Made by a program: the position numbers and the translations under genes
The notes under the pieces: model-generated
Told to the model about the DNA's origin: nothing
Seen by the model: only the letters and a program-made list of their open reading frames with translations
The model's database searches: none
NCBI GenBank assembly: GCA_015179125.1
Contig: WHVA01000258.1
Coordinates: 1 to 64,000 of the forward strand
Direction of reading: 5' to 3'
Source of the DNA: Gautieria morchelliformis
Lineage: Eukaryota; Basidiomycota; Agaricomycetes; Gomphales; Gomphaceae
DNA: 64,000 bases
Part shown: piece by piece, positions 10,914-22,243 of the stretch
Numbering within the stretch: position 1 is the stretch's first letter
How the letters are laid out: each line of letters begins with the position of its first letter

Positions 10914-11720
10914 TAAGTGCTATAAGCCTGCATGGACAGTATTAAAGAGCGATGGTGATCATTAAGCAAGTAACTTACCCACCTGTACTCGTACCGCAGA
11001 TTAAGTCGAAATATTCGCAAGGAAGGGGCACCGTGGGTCGCCCTTCTTGGTGCTGGATTCTTTGCATGATTTCTAGTAGAATGATATGTTCGGACAAGCC
11101 ACGGATACCGCCGCCATCTGCTGAAGGTGTCAGAAGGTGTCATATAACAAATCAATACATTACCGAGGGAAAGCAACCTGAGCCCGGCACGTCGATGCTC
11201 ATCAGTTTGCATCGTGGGGTTAGATTCGATGCCCGTTCCCCCTGTAGCATGACCAGAAGTAGACAGCGATACGACCTATTAATGAAGATTCGTCAGATAG
11301 TCAGCCCCGTTGATTATTTAGCCTCCTGGAATAAACCTTGCTTACCTTCGAGGGTACCAAAGAGGGTTCTACCATCAGCGGTGTTTCATCTTGCTCGGAT
11401 GAAGGAAAAGCTTTGGCAACTCACTGTGGTCCATTGAAGAGTTAGAAGTCATGGGGGATGAAGGAGACACTGCGAGGGAATTGCGGTGAGAACGTGGGAA
11501 TGAGAAGACTTGAGAGGCACTACAGTTGCAGACAATCAAACACGACAATTTTGATATCTAGTGATAGGGATTTTTTGGCGCCAAACTGACCTCAGGAATG
11601 AATTTAGCGGGTCGAAAAACGTCGAAAAACGTGTCGATCTGAATTTTCCCACGACCCTTTAAGGTGGCCAAAATTTTTGGTCAAAAAATTGAACTTTATA
11701 GGTGCAAATGTAGCCTAGTT

Positions 11721-14178
11721 CTAGTTCAAAACTGCGTCAATTGACATCATCGCCCGATTAGAAACTTGGCGGTGTTGTCGCTGCTTCCGAACTGCCCATG
11801 CAGCTGCATCACCAGTCAACCCTTTCCGGTATGCACTCATGAACCTCCAGGAACGGTTGATGAATCGCCGGATCACATCTGTGGGGCAGGCATCGAGGTA
11901 CTGTAACGCAGTTGCCTTGGCTTCAGCAAAGGTCAGCTTTGGCACCTCACGGTAACGACATTTCACCCAGCCCCAATACTGTGAGTTCTATAAGCAAGAT
12001 TTTTGGAGGTGGCAGTAAGACTTACCATTTCTATTGGATTGAGCTCACAATGGAACTTGGGCAAAAAATGCACTCATGGCCAGCCTTCTTGACAAGTTTC
12101 TCAAGCATGGACTCCTGATTTGCAAAGTCCTCCTGCTTACTGAGTACTCATGCCATGCAACAAGCTGAGTTTTCGATTGGGCATACTGTTGAACATTTCG
12201 CCCGCATTTTGCGGACATCAAAACCGCGCTCAGTAAGAACACGCTCCAATCCTTTAGGCCGCCCATCTAGAAGTGTCATCTTCTGGACTTCACCTCGGTG
12301 TTCTGGGAATGTATTGGAGTCTGGAATGATGGTATCCCGTTGGACCCGCTGTTTCCCACCATCTGACTTATTCATTTCAAAGGCTTTCAGTGCATCAGGA
12401 CCAAGGGAAGCATGAGCCGAAGACTGATCAAAAATGAAGAGAGCAGTACAATTTGGATGAGCCTTCTCGAAGACTTGGATTGTGTGTTTTACCTGTGCAA
12501 GCAGTTGTTCTGTGTCCCACCAAGCATCACCATTAGGCCCTGGAAAAATTATTTTCCGAGCCTCAGCAATGATACTGCCCTGCGAATCACGAAGCACCAG
12601 ACGACCTGTGATTGGATTGATAAATTCCGAAACATGAATGAGGCGGCCACGCCCCTTCTTCTGTAAGGCTGTTTGCCCTGGACCAAGCCATGCCTTTGCC
12701 TTGTAATCATTCACTGTGAGGCAGCTTTCATCATGAAATTGCGGTATGATCTCCTTCTCACCAGCCTTCAAAATTGGTGCAACCCGCCTCAACTCAGGTC
12801 CTTCAAACTTTGTCATTCGTTCTTCAAATTTTGCCATAGCAGGAAGAAACACCTCATTGCAGTACTTCACGACATCCTCCTCCTCATGGCCATCCATGTA
12901 CACAACCTTCTTCAGTGTCTTCAACCGCCATCCAAGTTTAAGGAGCCATCTTCATGCAGTGCGCTGACAAAGTGGCTGTTTCAATGAGATGGACAGCGCA
13001 GGCAGGATTTCAGCATTGAGAGCCCGTTGGAATGCACCCGGTGTCACTTCACTAACCTTCACTGAGGTGAGCCAATCTTGTGCTTCTTTTTTGACCCGCT
13101 CATCCAGCAATAAGCTGCGAGCCTGCTTCTCTCCACCCCTCTTTTCAACCGGAAGCTGTTCAAACACTTCATAATGGCGTACAAGAGCACATATCTTGTG
13201 AGCATAGTGAACTCCATCACCTGGGTGCCACTGACGTGCAATTTCAAGGCTTGCTTCCATCTTCTTGTATCCTTTCTGTTGGAGGTTCGCAAAGTTACGA
13301 AGCATGAGCAGTTGGTTGATTTTGGTGAGAGGTAATGTCTTTGCCCGCTTTCCCAGATCCTTGACTATTTGCTCTCGCAATATATCCAGTTACGGATCTC
13401 ACCACCTCCCTGAACACACTCATCAAGGTCATCTTCCCACCCCCATCATCTGACTCATCGTCAACAACATTGCCATTGGGAGCTGGTGGGATCACTGCTT
13501 CCACACTTTCTTGTCGGATTGCTGGTGGAATCTCAATCTCAACACTCTCCTGTTGGATTTTCAAAGTTTCAGATGTCTCAACACTCTCCTGTTGGATCAT
13601 CAAAGTTTCAGATATGTGGACAGGTTTAGGCTTGGGGGTGAAAGCAAAAGCATCCAATCGCTGTTGTCCACGATCAGCCTTTCGATATCAGCGTTGGGTG
13701 CGTTTTGATTTGCTCATAACATCAGGGCCCTTCATGTACTCCTTGGGTTGGTCTGCTTCACATGATGAGCTCATGAAATGGACTTTGCAGGCATTGACTG
13801 ACCAATCCTGACCTTCTTCTTTGGCCACAATTCAAGTGGGATCCAGTCTTCATCTGAAGGATCATCTCCGATGTTGACCGCTAGCATATACATCTTTTCC
13901 TGAAGCTCCTCGTCATCCCAGTGTCCCAGCTCGGACATTTCTTCAACTTCTGACCCCGACTCAATACTGGCCTCATCATTGTCAATAAGGACCCTTGTGC
14001 TGTCAAGATGCAGTTGTAACCCTTCATCCTCATCAGGCTGGTCAGATGGGGATGGTGCATCAGACGGGTGATTTGCAGGGGGTTCCACATTAGGCAGGTC
14101 AGTCCCAGAAGGTTCTCCAGCCTGATTTCGAAGTCCAGTGATATTTCGGCGGCGTTTGGGAGGTCGTCCACGCGCCAT
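11721..14178 (-). pseudogene. DDE transposase of the TIR element, inactivated
   Basis: Transposase expected to cut and join the element's ends. The ATG at 14178 starts a basic N-terminus (MARGRPPKRRRN) followed by an acidic stretch. A 5' exon ends near 13800, and a Gln-Glu-Ser-rich exon and a helical region follow down to 12955. The catalytic domain has HDESCLTVND (first Asp, about 12740), IFDQSSAHAS (second Asp, about 12420) and HCELNPIEM (Glu, about 12050). An intron (GTAAGT...CACAG, about 12047-11993) precedes the conserved tail YREVPK...INRSWRFMSAYRKGLTG and the stop at 11721. Damage: TGA at 12952-12954 and near 12149, both where relatives have Arg (CGA to TGA); a 1-bp shift near 13378; and a T lost from a T-run near 12085. 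This sequence type is repeated in many basidiomycete genomes. Confidence 0.85.
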
Positions 14179-14204
14179 ATCAGTACCCGCATTCAACGTT
14201 GAAT

Positions 14205-14605
14205 GAGCCACGGGGTTAGGTCTAACACCAGCATAAGATGGCTGGTGCAATGTTCAACCGACTATGTGATTGGTACCAGCGTTCAGCATTCAGCATTCAG
14301 GGTTCAACGAGCTATGGGGTTAGGACTTACTACTGCAGTAATAATACCAGCGTAGGGTGGCCAGTGCAACGTTACCAACTATATGATTGGTACCAGCCCT
14401 CAGCATTCAGTGTTCAGTGTTCAATGAGCCACAGGGTTAGGACTTACTACCGCAGTAATAGCACCCGCGTAGGACGGCCGGTCCAACCTTACCGACTATG
14501 TGATTTGTATCAGCGTTCAACGTTCAATGAGCCATGGGGTTAGAACTTACTACTGCAGTAATAACACCAGTGTAGGATGGCTGGTGCAACGTTCAACAGG
14601 ACGTG
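14205..14605. repeat. About 115-120 bp tandem repeat in the 5' leader of the transposase
   Basis: Roughly three and a half copies of a unit containing GGGGTTAGGACTTACTACTGC, AGTAATAACACCAGCGTAGG and CAGCGTTCAGCATTCA lie between the right TIR and the transposase start. The first copy overlaps the codons just upstream of the ATG at 14178. Such subterminal repeats often bind transposase; that role is inference. Confidence 0.8.
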
Positions 14606-14904
14606 CTGCGCAGTTTATTGCTTCAGCGCCAAACTAATTTCAAATATGTGAACATAATCATTCTCAGCTCATCGAGAGCTCTTGTTTGCGCATTTTTTCA
14701 GAATTTTCCCGATTTTTTTCAGGGGGTGGCCAAATTTTTGGGGTATCCAACCCCAAATTTTTGATTTAGAGGAATCGGCTCGTACAAATCAACTCATTAG
14801 GTCATAAAGAGCACACTCTAACAGGTTTTGACCATTTAGTACGTTTGTGGTGATGTCCAAAATTCGGTTGCTAAAATTGTCGTGTTTGATTGCCCGCAAC
14901 TGTA

Positions 14905-16425
14905 CGAGCGCCCCTATCCTAACTGGTAGGCCTGTTACTGTTGTGAACGGGCGTTCACACGTACAAGTAGCATGAAGTGTGGATAGATCTTCAGCGTGAT
15001 TTGCGATAACGCCAGCGTGAATGACACCACGGGGGACGAAATGGCAAAGCGGCTCCTCGAGTTGACCAGCGCCGCCAACCGACCGCGTGGGGATTCGGAT
15101 GGTTGAGGCGGTTAGGGTGCTTGGGTCGGCTATAGCCATTGTAGCCGTTGTCTAGGGCTCGGCGCCGTACCGTATACGTGTACGGCTGTACATCGTACGG
15201 CGACATTATGGCCTCATCCGTACCATATGTTGGGCTGCTGGAACCCCAACGGTACGGATACGGCAGTCATACGGCCGTATATGGCCATCATATGGATGAT
15301 ACCAGTAATACACGCTTCACCGGGTCAGGTGCCGTCCGGCATCAACAGCCGCTGATTTTCGGCGGCAAACGGTGGGAACTGCCATTTGCAGTACTGGCGC
15401 ACGCCCACCCACCCTCGATCGGCACCGCGCGCTGTTGCGCGCGGTCACACAATGCGTCGCACTGTCTTTCAACATGTCCCATCGGACCTTGCTCGCACCC
15501 AACACCAAGTGGCGGCCACTGGTGCTCCCTCCAGTGGCGTGATGGCCAAGTTCGCCCCCCCCCCCTCTCAGGTGAGCGCCGTTATCTAACATCCAGCGCC
15601 AAGACTCACTTGCTCTTGGCCTCACTGTACCCCACGCCGTCCACTCGCATGTCCATCTGCGCCCCACCCTTTTGCACCGTCATTCAACCCCTCCCATCAG
15701 ACGTCACTACATAGATATAATCTACAAAAGTCTTGGCAGACTATGCTAGGACATATATGTATAGTGTACCAATGAATGTTCAATTTATTCAATCTATTTT
15801 TTCAGTGTAAAGTCCAATCTATACTGGGTGTGTTCGCACATCATCGCCTACCTCAACACCCACAAAGCCTGATCAGTATGCCCTGCCCAGGGCCTCACTG
15901 TTCTTCAACCAATGTGAGCCCCTTGGTGGCTATTTCCCTCTCCCTCTTCTCCTTGTACAGCATCAATGCCACCTGTACAGTAAAATCATAGTACAATTCT
16001 TCAGCGATATCCGTTATTTATCAGCGGGGGGTGGTAGGCCACATGGTGTGGGTCTGCCCTGCGTCAGTGTCCCAGCCCGTGAGGTACAAGTCGGCCATGG
16101 TATGCATCAATCAGCATGGTCCACCAGCGTCAACAGCTGCTGGATACTGGTGGCCAGCGGTGTGCACCGCTGATCGCCAGCGTTTACCACAGGATGGCAC
16201 TAACACCTGTGAAGCGTGTATGACTCATGATATGGGGTATGTCCAAGGTACTAGGTGTATTTACAGACCTAGTGGACACTTTCCAGGGAAATCTGTGGGA
16301 AGGGGCTCACCTATCATAGGGCGAAGAAGCTTATGTTTGCCCCAGGCCATGGCCGATGCTTCTGACGCTGGCATACCCTTGACTGGCTGCTCTTACACAA
16401 TCTACTCACATACTTGCTGCAGGAT
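14905..16425. other. No gene recognised
   Basis: About 1.5 kb without a convincing gene. Around 15160-15300 there is a cluster of short palindromic CGTAC/GTACGG motifs (CGTATACGTGTACGG, GTACATCGTACGG, CGGCCGTATATGGCC). A C-run lies at about 15557-15566. Frames open here (for example 15148-15714) show no known domain and are proline/histidine-rich in a way expected from composition. Confidence 0.4.
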
Positions 16426-16750
16426 ATGGCATCTGATGCCGTGAAACCTGATGAGGAGCAAACCAGCTGTCCTTGTTCGAGTGAGAAGAAAGGACGAAAC
16501 CTTGTGGTGTGCATTGACGACACATCCAATCAGTTTTGACCACACATTCGTGCCATTTCCTTGCAACCCATGATACTGGGTCTGACATCTCAAAAGAATA
16601 CAAATGTCATAGAACTCTACAGGTGACCTATCAAGGGCAGTGACCAACTCACATATTACAACAGTGGTATCGGCATGTACACCAAACCATCCCGGAAATC
16701 CTGGAGTCATGTGAAACAGGTCATGGATAACAAGATAGATGCTAAAATGA
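16426..16750 (+). pseudogene. DUF2235 (Tle1-like alpha/beta hydrolase) N-terminal fragment
   Basis: N-terminal remnant of a basidiomycete DUF2235 protein, a family related to Tle1-type phospholipase domains. Exon 1 runs from the ATG at 16426 to about 16536 and contains KKGRNLVVCIDDTSNQF, where the family has GRNLVVCIDGTSNQFG. The splice donor after NQF appears lost (TTTTGACC). A short exon with KNTNVIELY follows (about 16593-16622), then SDQLTYYNSGIGMYTKPS and QVMDNKID (about 16634-16735). Homology ends there, and the GFSRG nucleophile region and everything downstream are missing. It is therefore a truncated pseudogene, not an active hydrolase. Confidence 0.75.
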
Positions 16751-17344
16751 ATAGTGTCATTTCATCGCCGACATCACGCGTCTGTCCTGTGCAAATGGAC
16801 AGACTGTCAAGAGTATTAGTAGCTCCTGTCACACTTGCTCAAATTCTATCAACCAGTTCTTTTTCAGAAGCTATGGGCCTGTAGATACTCAGAAAAATGT
16901 CCAAACTGTGATACCTCCATTGTAGTACCAGGAGGTCGCGATGCTTTCCTAATGGCACAGACAACAATAATATGTTCGATAGACCAGAACTATTTATTAT
17001 ATTCTCGCTGTGATAAGCAACACCACTGAGTACCTGTGATTCATGTTTGCAGCTTTTATCCTGCATGGTTGTGCATAATATATTATGGCCAGGATTCAGG
17101 GGTTGTGTCAATTTAGTATTACTATATCTTGTCCATTAATTGAGCTTCACAGGCAGAGTAGAAGGTCAAGTCTCTCAGAAATGCTTTATATATATACATG
17201 AATAAAGGACTTATTTTCTTGTGCGCAGTTACTTGCTCCATGGGTTTGACACCTCGAGTTCACTGAGCTCATGCTTGGTCATGGTGCATCATTACAACAT
17301 TGTCCAGTGCCAGTCTGACAGATCCAGTGAGAGTCTCCACTATT
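16751..17344. other. No gene recognised
   Basis: AT-rich sequence with no domain, repeat unit or clear exon that I can support. Confidence 0.4.
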
Positions 17345-17515
17345 TTGTCAAGATTGGATTTTAGGCGCTAATATCGTGTATTAGTGAACACAGCAAATGC
17401 CCGAACGGCTTGTGCAATGAAGTCGTACAAGGTCTCACGGAAAGGTTGTGTAGTAGTAACAATCCTTTCGCCGGCAAAGGTGCTCCTTCGGAGCCCTTAG
17501 CCGTGGTGCACGGTC
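17345..17515. repeat. Dispersed repeat, left copy of an inverted pair
   Basis: This stretch (TTGTCAAGATTGG, TTAGGCGCTAATATCGTG, TTAGTGAACACAGC, GCCCGAACGGC, CAAGGTCTCACGGAA, AAAGGTGCTCCTTCGGAGCCC) is the reverse complement of 23895-24171, except that about 100 bp present in the right copy is absent. The GCTCC-TTC-GGAGC palindrome is conserved in both. The family is unknown to me; it could be an LTR or a short non-autonomous element. Sequence up to 17929 holds no recognisable gene. Confidence 0.7.
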
Positions 17516-17929
17516 TCGTCTGCCCGTTTGCACGCTGCGCACGTAGCAGGGCTGTCCATGAGTCCAGGTTCCTGCAGGTGACTCGCAGTTCAACCTGTGA
17601 TTTTAACCTGCAGATCCAAATCCCACAAGTCCAGGTGACCCGGCGCCTAAAAACCTGCCAAGTCCAGGTTTGGCCTTGGAATTCCGCAGGTGACTCGCAG
17701 ACCTGCAAGCCTTAAATGCCAAGAATTCATGTCATTTACATGTCATTCAACTACTATTACTTCATTCTGCACAACAGCCTTCTTGACATGCTTACTCTTA
17801 TCATGCAGCAACTCTACAACACATTCCTCAGGAACAAGTCCTTCATATGACAGCCATGTGCTGAGTATGGTCCCAGCACGTGTCGACTCTTCCTTCAGAG
17901 AGTGACACATCCATGATACAGTCAGTCGG

Positions 17930-18281
17930 TGTTACGACCGTTCATTTCCGACTTCCAACCTACAGTTCCGCAACACTTTCTGCCCCTCCGATATTTCCGA
18001 CAATCCGCCCATTGTTCTATTCCCTTGTTCTTTCGACTCTATTACTCGGACCCACCGGACCCGCTTCATTGTTCATCAAGATCACTTATCCGGTCACCCT
18101 TGTAGTTCGTTGTCAGACATGTTTCCTGACCCCTTGTCCTTTCCCATTGTTTTACCTTACCCTGAACCCCCCTTGTAGTCCCATTGTTCCCAATTAGTTA
18201 GTTCCCATGCATTGTCTACTCGACTTCCGCTTCCCCCGGAATTTGCTTAGTACTACCCCATTACCTGTTGTCTCTGCTCTT
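17930..18281 (+). repeat. 5' part of a Gypsy-1-family LTR
   Basis: It begins TGTTACGACCG at 17930 and follows the Gypsy-1 LTR (TTCATTTCCGACTTCC, CCTCCGATATTTCCG, ACCCTTGTAGTTCGTTGTCA, GGAATTTGCTTAGTAC, CATTACCTGTTG). It stops just before the CAGCTCTTTGTATAAAA promoter region. At 18282 it joins directly to a Copia pol fragment, so it is truncated. Confidence 0.85.
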
Positions 18282-19472
18282 ACGATGACGCAAAAATATA
18301 TGCAGCAACTGGAAGGCTATCATCAAGGGGGATCAGACTGGGTATGCAAAATGAAGAGAGGACTGTACGGACTAAAGCAGAGCAGAAGATTGTGGTACGA
18401 ATGACTTGGGACTGCATTGGAAAGCATGGGATTCAGGCGGCTCCAATCTGCGCCAAGCGTCTATATCTGGATGAGCAATACAACCAAGGTCATCATACCT
18501 GTTTTCGTCGATGATTTAACCCTAGTATCGGACTCGAAGCTGGAACTGGACCAGGTCAAAAGCAAACTAGGCGAAATCTTCAAATTGAAGGATATGGGCC
18601 CAACAACATCGCTACTAGGCGTAGAAGTGGAGTATGATCACGTACAGAAAACGCTAAGGCTCTCACAAAAGTAGTATATTCAAGAACTTCTTGATCGGTT
18701 CCAGATGTCGGATTGCCGACCCGTATTCACACCTATGGCCCCAGGTCCTAATTTGAGCTCTGCCACGGGACCATCAACACCGGAAGAGATGGAGGAAATG
18801 AAGGATGTGCCCAACCTAAACGCGGTTGGAGCGCTGAATTACTTAGCTATCGCAACCCATCCTGATGTCACTTACGCCGTCGGACGCCTCGCACGATTTA
18901 ACTCAAACCCAGGCCCGACGCACTGGACGGCAGTAAAACACCTCTTGCGCTACCTAAAAGGGACAATCGACCTAGCACTCACGTACATACCCGATCTATC
19001 AGCCAGGTCATTCCAAATGTGGACTGATGCTGACCATGGAGGAAACCCGGACAACGGTCGGTCGACCTCCGGATTCCTCACAAAGATCGGAACCGGAGCC
19101 ATTAGCTGGGCCAGCAAATTGCAGAATATTGTTACCTTGTCCACAACCGAGGCCGAATTCGTCGCGTTGGTCCTAGCGGGAACCGAGATCGTCTGGTTAC
19201 TGAGCCTATTAGACCAGCTTAACGCAAAAGTCGAAGGACCATCTCACCTATTCATTGACAATCAGTCTGCTCTCTCTGTTGCCAAAAATCCTGAACATCA
19301 TGGAGGTATGAAACACCTGGATATCCGGTACTTCTGGCTGCAAGAGAAAGTCACTCATAAAGTCATTCAGATCGGCTACGTACCCACGAATAACATGCCA
19401 GTGGATCTGCTGACCAAAGCGCTGCCTCGCGAGTCAGTAGAACGGCATAGACGAGCCATGGGACTCTTCTGA
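18282..19472 (+). pseudogene. Copia-2 fragment: C-terminal reverse transcriptase and RNase H
   Basis: 3' part of a Copia pol gene. It starts mid-RT (MKRGLYGLKQS), continues through the active-site motif FVDDLTL (YVDD in most Copia elements) near 18508-18528, LKDMGPTTSLLGVEV and the RNase H domain (MWTDADHGG, TSGFLTKIG, STTEAEFVAL, FIDNQSALSVAKNP, HLDIRYFW). It ends at the TGA at 19470-19472. Two in-frame stops interrupt it, TGA at 18402-18404 and TAG at 18672-18674. Gag, protease and integrase are absent and the 5' end is fused to a Gypsy LTR piece. It is not the missing part of Copia-1, which lies on the other strand and off the left edge. Confidence 0.88.
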
Positions 19473-19494
19473 GGTTGACCGCGTCAAGGGGGTG

Positions 19495-19620
19495 TGTTGC
19501 TCATGTGAGATCACGTGACGCAATCAACCAATATAGTAGTCTGAGTTCAAAGGGAAACCCTATCAATTTTCCCTTCGAACTCAGGTGCGTAGTGCTAGGC
19601 ACTGTAGGAAGAGCGGGCAC
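19495..19620 (+). repeat. Copia-2 3' LTR remnant with a 17-bp hairpin
   Basis: A purine tract (GTCAAGGGGGTG) precedes TGTTGCTCATGTG at 19495, as expected for a 3' LTR start. CTGAGTTCAAAGGGAAA at 19541-19557 pairs with 19567-19584, allowing one mismatch or bulge. The LTR end is not identifiable. Confidence 0.6.
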
Positions 19621-21310
19621 TTAAAATAAGTACTTTATGCACTAGTACTTAATTTCAGTAGCTTTTTTCACCCCAAAATCAGTGTCAAAAAATTAATTTA
19701 GCTACCACTAAAATTAAGTACATTTAAACACTTAAAATAAGCTACCCAAAGCCAGCCCATATCGACAGGTAGACACATCAAATCACCAAACAAACTGAGT
19801 GCTGTGAGCCCTGAGACAGCAAATTCACTTACTGGGTTAGCATAAGCAAGTCTTAGTGAGTACAACAAAAGAACCTTTGCATTGTGCATGGTGAATTGTT
19901 CGTGTCTGTAGCTCGAGAGCGCAGGGACTTGGGAGTCTCAGAGAGTAAGGGGATTGTTTACAATATTACAACTGATGTGTAGCGACAACGTAGCTTACTG
20001 GAGTAATATAAATGATGAGAAAGCAAAGAGAAAAAAGAAAAAAAAACCGCACCTATTCAAACTCAACTTCCGGTTCCACGAAAACAGTCCTGGCAAAGTC
20101 ACCACTGCATCAAAAATTCCCCACTCATTCCCACGCTTGACTCGACTCGTCCAACTATGCATTCAACCGTATGCAAATCCACAACAACTGGCACGGTGGT
20201 CTCCTGAGTACGGTGCTGAGATGGCGGGGTGGGTAGTCGTGCCTCTACAGACCTGTACACAGAAAATTAATCCTAATGATATAAAATCAGATAATTCGAA
20301 AAAAAAAGGCATACCTGAAAGTAGACTCGGTTCTAGATCAGAGAATGTCAATCAGGTGTTAGGTTACACTCACTTGTTGAAGAAGTTCAACGCTGTTTCG
20401 CGCATGGCGGTAGTTGTTTTTGACCATGCCCCTCCAGCAAGCCAAAAACACCTCCCCCTCCCCTCACCTAATCGACCCACTGAGGCTCAACTTCAAACTT
20501 GGCCCTGGGATCATACGCACCCTTCTTGCCTGTGTCTCCCTCCCCCTTGCGTCCGGGCACCGCAACTGCGCCAACGTGCCGAGGTGCCCCGCCTCCATGT
20601 GCACCTGTGTGGGAACCATTGCTAAGGAAAAGCCTCGCGAAAAAAGGATTAAAACCGCTTTAAAACCCTGTTTTCCCAGGTGATAGTAGCTAATACATGT
20701 GGCTATTGTTGGGAGAACTCTATTCAAATATCCCTTAAATTTCCTCTTATTTTTTCACCATTTAACTTGGCTTCCCTGGCTCAAAAACTCCTTATTCTGT
20801 CAGGCAGAGTTATGAACCCACGCACGTCCACAACTCTGCCACAGCCGCTCAGTTTCAAACTCCGACCGGAGCTTCCCACGAACCGTAAACTCGGAGTTGC
20901 AGGCACTCAAGCACCTACAACTCCGGTACCTTGGCTCACTCAAACTCAGCCACTGAGACTGAATGTGTCCTCTACCGCTTACACAAGCCTGTGCAATTCA
21001 AACCCAGCTGGCACATGACTTGCATCATAGCAACCATGGCTGTGCAAGGCTGTGTACAAAGTCACACAAAGATGTACAAAGCCAAAACTAGGGTGCAGGT
21101 TTGATAAAGCCTATTGGATGAATGGATCCTCCAAACGCAACGCTACAACACCAAATAGGCCCCTTGATGTCATAGCGGCTGTGTAGGGCTGTGTAGGGCT
21201 GTGCAGGGCAATGCAAGGCTGTGAAAGGCTGTGTAAGGCTGTGCAAACCAGGGAAGGTGATTGGCTATCTATTTCCAATTTCTTTGCACAAACACGCCAC
21301 AATAGTTACG
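19621..21310. other. AT-rich non-coding stretch with small repeats
   Basis: No gene is recognised. There is a short imperfect inverted repeat (GTACTTAATTTCAGTAGCT near 19648, complement near 19701-19722) and a duplicated CACTTAAAATAAG. Near 20898-20930 GGAGTTGCAGG faces CCTACAACTCC. A GGCTGTGTAGGGCTGTGCA minisatellite lies at about 21177-21250. Confidence 0.5.
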
Positions 21311-21312
21311 AG

Positions 21313-22040
21313 GGTGTGTTTCAGCAGTGCAAATATTTACTTATGACATCACTCGCCTAATAGATAGAAGAACCCCATTTTACGTAATCCTGTGTATTTT
21401 ACAATATAAAAGGAGGCCATTCTGACCTCCTTGATCCAATCAAGCAATCTACCCATCTTCTATCCTACACATGACCTCGTGTGACTTGCATCTTACTAAG
21501 CTGATAATCCCAGCTAGGGTTATTCACTTACTTTAGTGTCTAATTCCTTGTTAAGTAGTTACTTTACTGCTTAGCCACTTGGACTAATCCTCCAGGTGTA
21601 ATTCTACAGAGTGAGTCTGTCAATTGAAAGTCTTGCCATTCGCACTCCAATACCCAAGACGATCTAGTCAGTCGATTTTCCTGATTAGAGACTTTCACAA
21701 GTCACTTTGTTCACAAAACTCGTCCCTCGTTTTATTGCTGTGCGCTGGTAGATTATCAGGGCAGTCCATTTATAAACTCGCCTGCTAAGTACATTCCTTT
21801 ATATTTTGGAATACGCTTGGACCCCGATAGTGTCCTTGAACCTACATTCTTTTAGTTTATTGTTCAGTGCTGCTAAGAAACGTATTGCCTTCCATCCGTA
21901 TTAACTTGGACTAGTTTTTACGCGGATTGCAACCAAGGTACAAATATTAAATTATTTCCGGAGTTGTGCTGCAGCATTGTTTAATATTCTTTGAGTCTCG
22001 TAAACGACACGTTCTGATAGATTGAAGTGTTAGCAATAAC
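21313..22040 (+). repeat. Possible solo LTR
   Basis: The sequence has LTR-like organisation: TGTGTTTCAGC start, a TATA box (ATATAAAAGGAGGCC near 21411), a pyrimidine-rich stretch and a TTAGCAATAACA end at 22040. No second copy is present in the window and no target duplication could be confirmed, so the limits and the call are tentative. Confidence 0.3.
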
Positions 22041-22072
22041 ACCAAAGTCTTGAAGGGTTCCAAAACAGCACC

Positions 22073-22243
22073 TTGGCGCTGCGGGTGGACCTTGAGGCTG
22101 ATGTGCTGGCGGGGTATGTGGTGGGGGCGGCCAACATTTATCCTGGATGGGCAGGATTAGTTTATGTTGCAGTGAGGCACCGGGGATGGGGGGTTAAGGG
22201 GGAGGCAAAGGCGGAAGGGGATTGGGGGCAAGTACTGAAGTGA
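22073..22243 (+). pseudogene. Possible C-terminal exon of a host gene, truncated
   Basis: An open stretch of about 56 codons with protein-like composition (VDLEADVLAGYVVGAANIYP, GWAGLVYVAVRHRGWGV) ends at the TGA at 22241-22243. It begins directly after the putative LTR, as if the insertion had cut the gene. I do not recognise the family. It has no start codon of its own. Low confidence. Confidence 0.25.

Larger units (their letters stand above)
11523..14902 (-). mobile_element. Complete TIR DNA transposon (3.38 kb) with TA target duplication
   Basis: The ends are inverted repeats of about 30 bp differing at two positions. The left end begins CAGTTGCAGACAATC at 11523 and the right end, read inward from 14902, begins CAGTTGCGGGCAATC. 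Both continue AAACACGACAATTTT. The dinucleotide TA flanks both ends (11521-11522 and 14903-14904). TA duplication together with a DDE transposase ending in an NPIE motif is what Tc1/mariner/IS630-like elements show; the superfamily assignment is my inference. The single gene inside is read on the minus strand and is mutated. Confidence 0.9.

Noticed and set aside
15148..15714. 188-codon plus-strand ORF
   Set aside because: Composition-driven (His/Pro/Arg/Ser), no domain, and a 116-codon ORF opposite it; not supportable as a gene.
18282..19472. Copia-2 as the missing RT/RNase H of Copia-1
   Set aside because: It is on the opposite strand and over 15 kb away with its own 3' LTR remnant; the Copia-1 RT linker reads off the left window edge.
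20414..21018. Plus-strand ORFs of 89-112 codons
   Set aside because: No domain, no introns with correct signals, and small repeats within; treated as non-coding.
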